Assembly: GCF_000478885.1 (NCBI RefSeq)
Contig: NC_022567.1
Coordinates: forward strand, 2,108,001-2,172,000
Reading direction: 5' to 3'
DNA: 64,000 nt
From: Adlercreutzia equolifaciens DSM 19450
Lineage (GTDB): Bacteria > Actinomycetota > Coriobacteriia > Coriobacteriales > Eggerthellaceae
Below the pieces are notes generated by a model that was not told the DNA's origin, ran no database searches, and saw only the letters and a program-made list of their open reading frames with translations. The translations under genes and the position numbers were made by a program. Shown here piece after piece: positions 50,903-59,199 of the stretch (positions are counted from its first letter, which is position 1; every line of letters starts with the position of its first letter).

Positions 50903-52687
50903 CTACTCCCCCGCGAAGGCGCCGGTTTGGCGGTTCCAGAGTTTGGCGTAGTCGCCGCCCTTGGCCACCAGTTCGGCATGGGGGCCGTCTTCCACGATCC
51001 GGCCCTGGGACAGCACGACGATGCGGTCGAGGCTCGCCACGGTGGACAGGCGATGGGCCACCACGATGGCAGTACGGCCTTCCATAAGGCGGCCAAGCGC
51101 CTCCTGCACTGCCGCCTCGCTTTCCGAATCCAGGGCGCTTGTGGCCTCGTCCAACACGAGAATGGGGCAGTCGGCCAGCATGGCGCGAGCAATGGCGATT
51201 CTCTGGCGCTGGCCGCCCGACAGCTTCACACCGCGCTCGCCGGTCACGGTGTCGAAGCCCTGGGGCAGCGCCTCGATGAACTCGAGCGCATTGGCCGCCC
51301 GGGCCGCCTCGCGAATCTCCTCCATGGTGGCGTCGGGCCGCCCGTAGGCGATGTTCTCGGCGATGGAGCGATGAAACAGCAGCGCCTCCTGGGGCACGTA
51401 AGCGATCTGACGGCGAAGGCTCTGCTGGGTCACGTCGGCCACGTTCTGGCCGTCCACCAAAATCTCGCCCTCCTGGATGTCGGCCAAGCGCAGAAGCAGC
51501 TTCGTGAGCGTGGTCTTCCCCGCGCCCGACATGCCCACGAGACCCACGCGCTGCCCGGCGGGAATGCGCAGGTTGAAGTCGTCGAACACCTGGGTCCTCA
51601 CGTCGCCGTCGGTGTACCAGAAGTTGATGTCCTTGAAATCGATGTCGCCGAGCTCCACATCAAGGGGCTGGGCGCCGGGATTATCGGCCACGAGCCGCGG
51701 CTCGTCGAGCACCGCTGTCATGCCGCTCGCATCGCCCAGGGCCTGGTTGATGCGCTGCAGCCCCGTGTTGATGAAGTTGAACTGGTTGGTCACCGTGTTC
51801 GTGTAGGTGAACATGAGGATGACCGTGCCCGGCGTGATGCCGAACCAGGCGTTGCCGCCGGAGATGAACACCGTCACCACGGACATGATGACCACGGTGA
51901 TGGCCGCCGTGGTGATGCCGCGGGCGAGAGAGGCCCGCATGCGCTTGGAATCGCGCGCCACCACTTCCCGATTCGCCGTGTCGAACAGGCTGCGCTCGTA
52001 GTCCTCGCGCCCGTAGGTCTTCACGGCCAGGATGTTGGCCACCGCGTCCGACAGCTCGCCCGACAGCTGGTTCTGGGCGCTGGCGGCCTTCTCGTTCAGA
52101 TGCAGGATGCGCTTGTACATGAGGTAGCTCACGGTCGCGTACACCGCGAGCATGATCAGAAGCACCGTCGCGTAGGCCGGCACCGCCGGGAAGAGGATGA
52201 GGCAGGTGAAGGTGATGGAGCAGAGAATCGGCAGGAACGGGAAGTTCATAGTGCTGATCAGCTGGGTGTAGCCGGCCATGAACTTCGAGGTCTGGCTGAC
52301 GAGCGTGCCGCCGAAGCGGTTGGAATGGAACGCCAGCGACTGGTTGCACAGACAATCGAAGGCCGTGGTGGCCAAGTCGTAGTTCACGGCGATCTGGAGC
52401 TTCCACAGCGTGTAGTCCTGCAGCTTGGAGCAGGTCTGCCCCGCCAAGTTGATGCCGATGAGCGCCGCGATGTAAGGACCGAACACGTCGAATACGGCCT
52501 CGGGCGCCACCGGGTCGGCGCTGATGCGGTCGACGATGAGGCTCATCACGTAGGGGTTGCCGTAGGTGAGAAAACCGCAGAACCCGATCGTCGAGGCGAC
52601 GAGCGCCACGAACAGCCCCAGGTGATTGCGAGTCGCCAGCCAATAGTAGTGCAAACTGCGCATCGTAAGCGATTGCTTCTTCGGCAT
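50903..52687 (-). CDS. ABC exporter, fused membrane and ATPase domains
   Basis: This 594-residue half-transporter has a six-helix ABC_membrane domain (about 20-310) and an ATPase domain with GMSGAGKTTLTKLLL (Walker A, about 385), LSGGQRQRIAIARAML (signature, about 487) and CPILVLDEATSALDSE (Walker B). It is the MsbA/MdlB type, which exports lipids, peptides or drugs as a homodimer or heterodimer. It is the last gene of an operon with the HelD-like helicase (2 bp upstream) and a deformylase-like protein. ATG 52687 is used. The substrate is unknown. Confidence 0.92.
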   Translation of the reverse strand: MPKKQSLTMRSLHYYWLATRNHLGLFVALVASTIGFCGFLTYGNPYVMSLIVDRISADPVAPEAVFDVFGPYIAALIGINLAGQTCSKLQDYTLWKLQIAVNYDLATTAFDCLCNQSLAFHSNRFGGTLVSQTSKFMAGYTQLISTMNFPFLPILCSITFTCLILFPAVPAYATVLLIMLAVYATVSYLMYKRILHLNEKAASAQNQLSGELSDAVANILAVKTYGREDYERSLFDTANREVVARDSKRMRASLARGITTAAITVVIMSVVTVFISGGNAWFGITPGTVILMFTYTNTVTNQFNFINTGLQRINQALGDASGMTAVLDEPRLVADNPGAQPLDVELGDIDFKDINFWYTDGDVRTQVFDDFNLRIPAGQRVGLVGMSGAGKTTLTKLLLRLADIQEGEILVDGQNVADVTQQSLRRQIAYVPQEALLFHRSIAENIAYGRPDATMEEIREAARAANALEFIEALPQGFDTVTGERGVKLSGGQRQRIAIARAMLADCPILVLDEATSALDSESEAAVQEALGRLMEGRTAIVVAHRLSTVASLDRIVVLSQGRIVEDGPHAELVAKGGDYAKLWNRQTGAFAGE

Positions 52688-52689
52688 AG

Positions 52690-54975
52690 CTATCCTAAAA
52701 GTTCCGTCAGGTCGCCGTTGGACAGGATGGTGAGGTGGCGGGTGGCGCGGCTGATGGTGGTGTAGAGGCGCCGGCGGGCGATGTCGCTGTTCGGGAAGGC
52801 GCGGATCGAGGCGTCGGGGATGATGACGCGGTCGAACTCGAGCCCCTTGGCGAGCTTCAGCGGCACCACCACGATACCCTCCTCCGGCAGGCTGTCGCCC
52901 TCGCCGAGCACCGTGACGCCCTGCCCCGCATCGGATTCGCTTGCGGCCGAGGGGCGACCAAGGTCGCCCCCTACGGGGGATTGACCGCCCTCTGCGATTG
53001 CCCCGCCTGGCGCGGGGAGCTCGCTCAGCGCTTTGGCGAGGCGTTTGGCGTCGTTCTTCCAGGGGACGATCACCGCGGTGAGGCCGCCGGCTTCGCGGGC
53101 GACGCGCAGGGCGCGGCCCAGGGCCGCCTTCCACTCGTCGGCGCTCTCGCACGCCACGATTTCCGGAGCCGGCGCCTCGCGCTGCACCGAGGCCACTTCC
53201 ATGGCCTCGCCCGCGGGCAGAAGCTGGGCGAACAGGTCGGTGATGGCCGGCGTGGAGCGGTAGCTCGTCATGAGGCGGCACTGCGACACGGCGCCGCGCA
53301 TCTCTTCGAAGACGGCGCGCATCTCGTCCCATGTGGCCGTGCCCTCGAAAATGGCCTGGTTCGGGTCGCCCAGAAGCAGGAAGTGCGCCCGGCGGAAGTA
53401 GCGGGCGAGCACCGCCAGCTGGCCCTGGGAGTAGTCCTGAGCCTCGTCGATCATGACGTATTTCGCCTCGGGGTTGCCCAGGCCGGTCAGCGCCATCTTC
53501 AGGTAGACCCACTCCACCGAGGTGAGCCCCTCGCGGCCGAGCAGGCGCACAGCCACCCGGTCGATGTCCAGCCAGTCTGTGGCCTCCATGGCCCGCAGCG
53601 CGTCGGCGTGCTTCTCTTCCAAGTACGTGAGGGCGAGTGCGCGGGCCTCCTCGTCGCTTTGGGGATCGAAGACCTCGCCGAACAGCCGCAGCTGCTCGTC
53701 CACGGGAAGCGACGCGATCTCGTCGTGGGTGTCCTCCTGGGCCGCCAGCGATTTCAGCCGGCCGGTAAGGCGGCTTGTCAGCTCCTCGTTCATGAGCGTC
53801 ACGCGGTGCGGACCGGCCGGCAGGTTCGCGAACTTCGCCGACACCTTCTCCACCGCGTCCCCGCCGAGCAAGCGCACGCCGGCGCTTACGATGTCGCGGA
53901 AGTCGCTGCGGGCGAACTCGAAGGATGCCACGGCCGCATCGATGGCGTGCAGACGCTCAAGCGGCACGTCATTTTCGCCCGCGCCGCGACCGGCGGGCAA
54001 AAGCGGCATCAGGAACTCCTCCCAGGTGAGGATTTCCGGGTTGCGCTCGCCGAGATCGGGCAGCACGCGGTCGATGTAGCGGCCGAACACCGGGTTCGGC
54101 GAGATGAGGAATACCTGGGTGGGATCCAGCGCGCCGCGATGCTGGTAGAACAGATACGCGATGCGCTGCATGAGCACCGAAGTCTTGCCCGACCCGGCGA
54201 TGCCCGCCACCTGCAGCACCGGCACGTCCTCGTGGCGCACCACGGCGTTCTGCTCGCGCTGGATGGTGGCTGTGATGGCCTGCATGTGGGCCGAGCGCCC
54301 GCGGGAAAGCGAGGCGAGCAGCAGCTTGTCCTCGATGGCCACGTCCGAGTCGAAGTAGGTGATGAGGCGGTCTCCCTCGATTTCGAACTGGCGGCGCAGC
54401 TTGAGATCCACATGGATGGTGCGCCCGTCGGCCACATAGGAGGTAGGGCCCATGGTCTGGTTGTAGTACACCTCGGCCACGGGGCTGCGCCAATCCACGA
54501 CCAGGCGCCGGTAGTTCTCGTCCGAAATGCCCGCCGAACCGATATAAAGCTCCTTGGCCGGAGCGCCCTCCTTGAACTGCAGGGCGATCTTCGCGAAGTA
54601 GGGCTCGCGAAGCAGCACCTCCACCGCGCGCAGACGCTCGGCCTGCACGGAGTTGGCCATATCGTGGGCCTCGATGATGTTGTTCATGGCCACGATATCG
54701 GCGTGGGTCTCCAAGATATCGTCCCAGGTGGCGAAGTTCACGGCCAGCTCCTCGGCCATGTTCTTCTTGTCCTCGGCGGCCTGGGCCGCCACAGCTTCCA
54801 TGGCGGCCAGCGCATCGCGACCGATCTTCTCCAGCTTGCCGTAGGTCTCACTCAGGTGCGCCTGCTCGGCGGCGAAGACGGGATCGTCGGAAGCTGCCTC
54901 ACTCGCGGCCGAGGGGCGACCAAGGTCGCCCCCTACGGAAGGGGCGTCGGCGCTCTGTTGCTCTTCCCTAGACAA
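52690..54975 (-). CDS. HelD/HelR-like UvrD-family helicase (RNA polymerase-associated)
   Basis: This 761-residue superfamily 1 protein has an N-terminal coiled-coil arm (about 25-110). The ATPase core has AGIAGSGKTSVL (Walker A, about 255) and VMIDEAQDYSQGQ (motif II, about 495). Late motifs include VVPLKLAKGLEFDRVIIP and YTTISRATRHL near the C-terminus. This layout matches HelD, which pulls RNA polymerase off DNA, and HelR, linked to rifamycin tolerance in actinobacteria. It starts with TTG 54975, overlapping the deformylase-like gene by 8 bp. Two in-frame copies of a palindromic repeat add VGGDLGRPSAASE segments near residue 15 and near residue 675. Confidence 0.87.
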   Translation of the reverse strand: MSREEQQSADAPSVGGDLGRPSAASEAASDDPVFAAEQAHLSETYGKLEKIGRDALAAMEAVAAQAAEDKKNMAEELAVNFATWDDILETHADIVAMNNIIEAHDMANSVQAERLRAVEVLLREPYFAKIALQFKEGAPAKELYIGSAGISDENYRRLVVDWRSPVAEVYYNQTMGPTSYVADGRTIHVDLKLRRQFEIEGDRLITYFDSDVAIEDKLLLASLSRGRSAHMQAITATIQREQNAVVRHEDVPVLQVAGIAGSGKTSVLMQRIAYLFYQHRGALDPTQVFLISPNPVFGRYIDRVLPDLGERNPEILTWEEFLMPLLPAGRGAGENDVPLERLHAIDAAVASFEFARSDFRDIVSAGVRLLGGDAVEKVSAKFANLPAGPHRVTLMNEELTSRLTGRLKSLAAQEDTHDEIASLPVDEQLRLFGEVFDPQSDEEARALALTYLEEKHADALRAMEATDWLDIDRVAVRLLGREGLTSVEWVYLKMALTGLGNPEAKYVMIDEAQDYSQGQLAVLARYFRRAHFLLLGDPNQAIFEGTATWDEMRAVFEEMRGAVSQCRLMTSYRSTPAITDLFAQLLPAGEAMEVASVQREAPAPEIVACESADEWKAALGRALRVAREAGGLTAVIVPWKNDAKRLAKALSELPAPGGAIAEGGQSPVGGDLGRPSAASESDAGQGVTVLGEGDSLPEEGIVVVPLKLAKGLEFDRVIIPDASIRAFPNSDIARRRLYTTISRATRHLTILSNGDLTELLG
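52943..52976. repeat. Palindromic repeat, copy 1, inside the HelD-like gene
   Basis: A 34-bp block centred on the 20-bp near-palindrome GGGGCGACC-AA-GGTCGCCCC (52951-52970) is identical to the copy at 54905-54938. It is in frame and encodes the same residues as copy 2. Confidence 0.85.
54905..54938. repeat. Palindromic repeat, copy 2, inside the HelD-like gene
   Basis: This copy is identical over 34 bp to 52943-52976, with the near-palindrome at 54913-54932. It encodes VGGDLGRPSAASE near the protein N-terminus, in the same reading frame as copy 1. Confidence 0.85.
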
Positions 54976-55387
54976 GGACGCCCTCGCAGTGGTCGATCAT
55001 GTGCTGTACGGCCTGGGCGGCGTTGCCCTCGAGCTTCTTCTTGCGCTCGATGAGCTTGCCATCGGCCAGCACCTCGTAGCTCACGCGCACCCAATCGTAG
55101 CGCGTGACGGCCGTCGGCTCCTCGCGCGAGAGGCAGGCCTCGACAGCCGTGTAGGGCTTCAGCTTCTGCGCGATGCGCGGGTTGTACATGACCTGCGGCC
55201 GACCGGCATCGTTCAGATAGGCGATGATGCGGCGCGTCTCGCCGATCTGGTTGGCGGCCAGGCACATGGCCTCATCGCTGGCGAGCAGCGTCTCCACCAA
55301 ATCGTCGGCGATGGCGGCGTCCTCGGCCGTGGCGGCCTCGCAGGGCTTCGACAGGATTTCCTCGTCGGTGACAATCTCTCTGATCAC
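54968..55387 (-). CDS. Peptide-deformylase-like protein lacking the catalytic Glu
   Basis: This 139-residue protein has the peptide deformylase fold and all three signature regions, each altered. GxGLAAxQ reads AMCLAANQIG, EGCLS reads EACLSREE, and the metal/catalytic HEXDH reads HMIDH. The metal-binding Cys and both His appear kept, but the general-acid Glu is replaced by Met and the length is shorter than most (about 150-180). It may therefore have lost or changed deformylase activity. GTG 55387 has an AAAGGAGCCCCT ribosome site. It is the first gene of an operon with the HelD-like helicase and ABC exporter. A conventional deformylase presumably exists elsewhere in the genome. Confidence 0.82.
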   Translation of the reverse strand: MIREIVTDEEILSKPCEAATAEDAAIADDLVETLLASDEAMCLAANQIGETRRIIAYLNDAGRPQVMYNPRIAQKLKPYTAVEACLSREEPTAVTRYDWVRVSYEVLADGKLIERKKKLEGNAAQAVQHMIDHCEGVLV

Positions 55388-55628
55388 AGGGGCTCCTTTG
55401 TGTTTGCGGAAGCGCGAACCCAAGTGTTCGAGCCGCCGCGCTCGTGAAAAATGCGACTAAAGAGTATACACCACTGACGGCACTTCAGGGCAACCATCGG
55501 CCCAGCGAAGCGAACTGAAACAAACTCATGACGTAGCGCCCACGAGCCAGCGCCCGAAGCGCGAGCACGGGTATGCTGAAGTCGAGCCATCGTCGCTCGC
55601 CGAACCGCCAACGCTTAAGGAGGTCGCC

Positions 55629-56621
55629 ATGGCCGCGAAAAGCCATCGGGCGCTGAAAATCACCGGCATCGTCATCGGCGTCATCGTCGGCATCGCGCTT
55701 ATCGCGATGGTCGCCCTCAACATTTACATGCGCGTCGCCTTCGCCCCCTTCTTCGACCGCGCGGAATCCCCCTTCGACATCCCCGGCATCAACACCGGCT
55801 TCGTCCCCCAGGACCTCGACCACGTGGAAGCCGACGATTCGTGGCTGTTCAGCGGGTACATGGCCGACCATTCCCCCTCGCCCATCTACCGCCGCGCTGC
55901 CGACGGCACCATCACGAAGTTCTACGTCGCCCTGCCCGACGGCTCCCCTTACGACGGCCACGGCTCGGCCATCACCACCAATGAGCAGTACGCCTATCTG
56001 GCCTGCGAGGAGGGCTATCTCGTCCTCCCCATGGACGACCTGCTGTTCGCCGAGGACGGCGCCTCCGTGCAGGCCACCGAGAAGGTGGATGTCGACTTCT
56101 CCCCCGCCTTCATGAACATCGAGCAGGGCCAGCTTCTGCTCGGGAACTTCTACTACCCGAACGACTACGAGACGCCGGAGAACCACCACATCACCACGCC
56201 GGACGGCACCGAGAACCCCGCCGTCATGTACGCTTTCGCCGCCGATCCTGCAGAGCCGGGCCGTTTCCTCACCGTGCCCGACAACGTGTTCTCCATTCCC
56301 GGCATGGTCCAGGGCACCTGTATCACCGACGACGGACGCATCGTGCTGTCGGTCTCCTATGGCATCGCGCCCTCGCACCTGCTCGCCTACAACGTGAACC
56401 TCGCCGCGCCCGACGGCACCTTCACCACCGGCTCCGGCGACGAGGTGGAGCTGTTCTGCCTCGATTCCCGCAACCTGACGGAAGATCTGGTCGGACCGCC
56501 CATGCAAGAGGGCATCGAATCCCATGACGGGCACGTCTACACTACCGACGAGTCGGCTTCCAACAAGTACATCTTCGGCAAGCTCTGCGGCGCCGGCCGC
56601 GTGTACGCCGTGCAGCTGTAG
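55629..56621 (+). CDS. Membrane-anchored extracellular protein, probable beta-propeller-like
   Basis: This 330-residue protein has an uncleaved-looking signal anchor (residues 8-33, ALKITGIVIGVIVGIALIAMVALNIY) followed by a ~295-residue extracytoplasmic domain. That domain is rich in Asp, Gly, Tyr and Pro with recurrent strand-turn patterns (DDSWLFSGY, QYAYLACEEGYLVLP, GQLLLGNFYYP), suggesting a repeat beta structure. I do not recognise a characterised family. AAGGAGG lies 7 bp before ATG 55629. It is convergent with the WalJ-like gene, their stops 5 bp apart. Confidence 0.75.
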   Translation: MAAKSHRALKITGIVIGVIVGIALIAMVALNIYMRVAFAPFFDRAESPFDIPGINTGFVPQDLDHVEADDSWLFSGYMADHSPSPIYRRAADGTITKFYVALPDGSPYDGHGSAITTNEQYAYLACEEGYLVLPMDDLLFAEDGASVQATEKVDVDFSPAFMNIEQGQLLLGNFYYPNDYETPENHHITTPDGTENPAVMYAFAADPAEPGRFLTVPDNVFSIPGMVQGTCITDDGRIVLSVSYGIAPSHLLAYNVNLAAPDGTFTTGSGDEVELFCLDSRNLTEDLVGPPMQEGIESHDGHVYTTDESASNKYIFGKLCGAGRVYAVQL

Positions 56622-56626
56622 AGCCG

Positions 56627-57436
56627 CTACCCAATGGTCACGAGGCGATTTTGGAAGGCGACAGAGACCGTCGTGGGAAGGCCGCGCTCGGCGATGACGG
56701 CCTCGAAGGTGTCGCGCGGGAGCCGGTAGGTATTGTTCTCCTGGGAAACGTGCATGGCCGCCACCGCGCGCAAGTTTTCGTGAGCCAAGTTATCCAGGGC
56801 CTCGCGCGCCTGGTCGTTGGACAGATGCCCGCGCGCCGATGCGATGCGCTGCTTGATGACGTAGGGATAGGGGCCCATCTGAAGCATGCGCGCATCGTGG
56901 TTGCTCTCCAGAGCCAGCAGGTGCACGCCGGAAAGCGCCTCCCAGGCCGCATCGGTCACGACACCGGTGTCGGTCATGTAGCCGAGGGAGTCGCAACCGC
57001 TTCCGCGCTCTTCGAACCGAAACCCGTAGGAATCGGCCGCATCGTGGGAAGTGCGGAAGGGACGCACGGCCAGGCCGGCCAAATCGAGCCGATCGCCTCC
57101 GTCGAAGGGCTCGAACTCAGCCCCCACGCTGGCTACCGCATCCCGCAAAGGCAACGAAGCCGCGAACACCGCCTCACTGGCGCACACCGCAGGATGCGCC
57201 CCCGCCTTCGCCAGCCCGCGCAGAACCACGCCCAGCCCCTTCGTATGGTCGCCATGGTCGTGGGTGATCACGACGGCCCGCAGCTTCTCCAAATTGAACC
57301 CGGCCTCCTCGGCCCGGGCGAAGAAGTCCCGCTTGCAGATGCCGCAATCGACAAGTACCCCCTCGCCCGTCACCGCGTTCTCCACAATGGCAGCGTTCCC
57401 GCCGCTGCCGCTGGCCAGTATGTGCAGTCGAAGCAT
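56627..57436 (-). CDS. Metallo-beta-lactamase-fold hydrolase, WalJ/YycJ-like
   Basis: This 269-residue MBL-fold protein has the SGSGGNAA start typical of YycJ/WalJ-type exonuclease-like proteins, the metal motif THDHGDHTKG (about 60), and later His/Asp ligands (SHDAADSY, about 125; MTDTGVV, about 150; ESNHDARML, about 175). It is thought to act in DNA repair/mismatch coordination in Bacillus relatives. The typical walK/walR neighbours are absent here. A hairpin TTCTTTCATTT...GAAATGAAGAA lies just upstream of the start (about 57442-57475). Confidence 0.86.
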   Translation of the reverse strand: MLRLHILASGSGGNAAIVENAVTGEGVLVDCGICKRDFFARAEEAGFNLEKLRAVVITHDHGDHTKGLGVVLRGLAKAGAHPAVCASEAVFAASLPLRDAVASVGAEFEPFDGGDRLDLAGLAVRPFRTSHDAADSYGFRFEERGSGCDSLGYMTDTGVVTDAAWEALSGVHLLALESNHDARMLQMGPYPYVIKQRIASARGHLSNDQAREALDNLAHENLRAVAAMHVSQENNTYRLPRDTFEAVIAERGLPTTVSVAFQNRLVTIG

Positions 57437-57870
57437 TAAGAATTTCTTTCATTTGAATTGCCATTGAAATGAAGAATAATTCTAAACATCCCCTTTATCC
57501 AGTTCAAGGACTCAGCCCAAAACGCCTTTTGCCCCAAACGCCCCGTCTTTAAAACCTAGCCTCAAATCAACGGTTTTACCTTAAACTTCGCCGATTTGCG
57601 GCTACCACCTCAACGCGAGTCGAAATTAAGGTGCCATCGACGCGACTTCATCGCCAAAAACCCACAAATGGCGTATTTTTGTTCATGTGCTCAAATTTTA
57701 TAGACATGACCTGAGCATTTGAAGAAGTTTTATTTGTCAAGATCATTCCATTTTCCCATCGACGCCATAGCAATAAGCTTTCCTCATTGACAACGACTCT
57801 TTTCGTCATGTTTAATGCACTTGCACAATTTGTGCGTCGCTGCTGATTCTTACCTTTGAAAGGGGTACCA
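57437..57870. other. A/T-rich divergent intergenic region
   Basis: This 434-bp spacer between the WalJ-like gene and the RidA fusion is clearly more A/T-rich than the genes. It has a hairpin next to the WalJ start, a TGCTCA...TGAGCA inverted repeat around 57688-57718, and a strong promoter for the RidA gene. An open frame antisense across 57648-57911 lacks coding character. No RNA gene is recognised. Confidence 0.4.
57787..57816 (+). promoter_or_regulatory. Promoter of the triple RidA gene
   Basis: A perfect TTGACA -35 (57787-57792) and a TTTAAT -10 (57811-57816) are separated by 18 bp, giving a leader of about 50 nt before ATG 57871. Confidence 0.65.
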
Positions 57871-59133
57871 ATGAGCGATCCGAACGTGGTAGTGGCCCGC
57901 AACACCGACAAGGCGCCCGTGAGCGACCTGTATTCCCAGACGGTGGCGTTCTCCCACTACAACAACCTCTCTGCCCAGCTGCCCATCGACCCGGCGACGG
58001 GTGCCATCGTGACGGGCGGCGCCGCCGAGCAGGCCGAGCAGTGCTTCAAGAACCTGCAGGCTATCGTGGAGAGCATCGGCCACGACATGAACGACATCAT
58101 CCGCGTGTCCATCTTTTTGGCCGACATCATGGATCTGAACGCGGTGGAGAAGGTGCAGGCCTCCTTCTTCCCCACCTACCAGCCCGCCCGCACCGTGGCG
58201 GCCGTCGACGCCCTGCCCCAGGACGCGCTCGTGTTCATCGAGGCCCTCGTCGATAACGGCGAGGGCACCCAGTCGGTGCCGCAGGCCGGCGACCTGGTGA
58301 AGCTCACCAACAACACCCACACCGCCCCCTACGACGCCGGCTCCACCCAGACCGTGGCGTTCTCCCACTACAACAACATCACCATGCAGCTGCCGCTCGA
58401 TCCCGGCACGGGCCGTCCCATCCTGGGCGACGTGGCCGCGCAGACCGCGCAGTGCCTCACGAACGTGAAGGCCATCCTCACCTCCGTGGACGTGCCCTTC
58501 GACGACATCGTGAAGGTGACCATTTTCGTGAAGAACCTTGCCGATGCGAGCGTGGTGGACGACGTGTACAAGACGTTCTTCCCCGATTCCGGCATCGCGC
58601 GCGCCGTGAACTACCTGCCGGCCCGTACCGTGGTGCCGGTGAAGGATCTGCCCTACCACTGCGACGTGGCCGTCGAGGCCGTGGTCTCCCATGGCGACGG
58701 CACCCCGCCCCAGGCCATCGAGGATCGTCACGGCCTCATCATCGAGGCGTGCAACACCGACGCCGCTCCGAAGTGCCCGCTTGCCACCCAGTCCGTGGCC
58801 TTCTCGCACTACAACAACATCTCCGCCCAGCTGCCGCTCGATCTGTCCGGCAAGCTCATCGACGGCACCGTCGCCGAGCAGACCGCCCAGTGCCTCGCCT
58901 ATGTGAAGGCCATCGTCGAATCGGTCGACCACGTGGTGGAAGACATCGTGAAGGTGAACGTGTATTTGGCCGACATCGCCGACCTCGCCGCCATGAACGA
59001 GGCCTACGCCGCCTTCTTCGGCGACCACAAGCCGGCCCGCAAGGTCGTGGGATGCGGTGAGCTGCCCTTCGGCGCCCGCGTCATGATCGACGCCATCGCC
59101 GGCAACTGGGAGGGCACCCCGCCGGTGGCCTAA
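57871..59133 (+). CDS. Triple RidA (YjgF/YER057c/UK114) domain fusion
   Basis: This 420-residue protein is built of three tandem RidA domains at about 15-132, 148-280 and 300-418. Each domain starts with TQTVAFSHYNN-like residues and ends with a PAR segment (PARTVAAV, PARTVVPV, PARKVVG). The conserved Arg of active RidA, which binds the carboxylate of imine/enamine intermediates, is kept in all three. RidA normally forms a homotrimer, so a single chain could reproduce a trimer. Deaminase activity on 2-aminoacrylate is the family function; the substrate here is not proven. ATG 57871 has a GAAAGGGG ribosome site, with a strong promoter upstream and a terminator right after. Confidence 0.88.
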   Translation: MSDPNVVVARNTDKAPVSDLYSQTVAFSHYNNLSAQLPIDPATGAIVTGGAAEQAEQCFKNLQAIVESIGHDMNDIIRVSIFLADIMDLNAVEKVQASFFPTYQPARTVAAVDALPQDALVFIEALVDNGEGTQSVPQAGDLVKLTNNTHTAPYDAGSTQTVAFSHYNNITMQLPLDPGTGRPILGDVAAQTAQCLTNVKAILTSVDVPFDDIVKVTIFVKNLADASVVDDVYKTFFPDSGIARAVNYLPARTVVPVKDLPYHCDVAVEAVVSHGDGTPPQAIEDRHGLIIEACNTDAAPKCPLATQSVAFSHYNNISAQLPLDLSGKLIDGTVAEQTAQCLAYVKAIVESVDHVVEDIVKVNVYLADIADLAAMNEAYAAFFGDHKPARKVVGCGELPFGARVMIDAIAGNWEGTPPVA

Positions 59134-59164
59134 GAGCGCACCTCTTCGAACCGTCGATGCAAGA

Positions 59165-59199
59165 ACGCGCGGGCCGCTCGTGGCCCGCGCGTTTCTATT
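59165..59199 (+). terminator. Terminator of the triple RidA gene
   Basis: ACGCGCGGGCC/GGCCCGCGCGT with a six-base loop (59165-59192) is followed by TTCTATTT, overlapping the end of the convergent histidine kinase gene. Confidence 0.85.

Noticed and set aside
52690..53512. Upstream in-frame extension of the ABC exporter reading frame
   Set aside because: It overlaps the HelD-like gene in another frame, has no ribosome site and no homology. The ATG at 52687 starts a normal-length exporter.
57648..57911. Minus-strand frame of 87 codons across the RidA promoter region
   Set aside because: It overlaps the RidA start and promoter, has no ribosome site and an A/T-rich composition unlike the coding regions.
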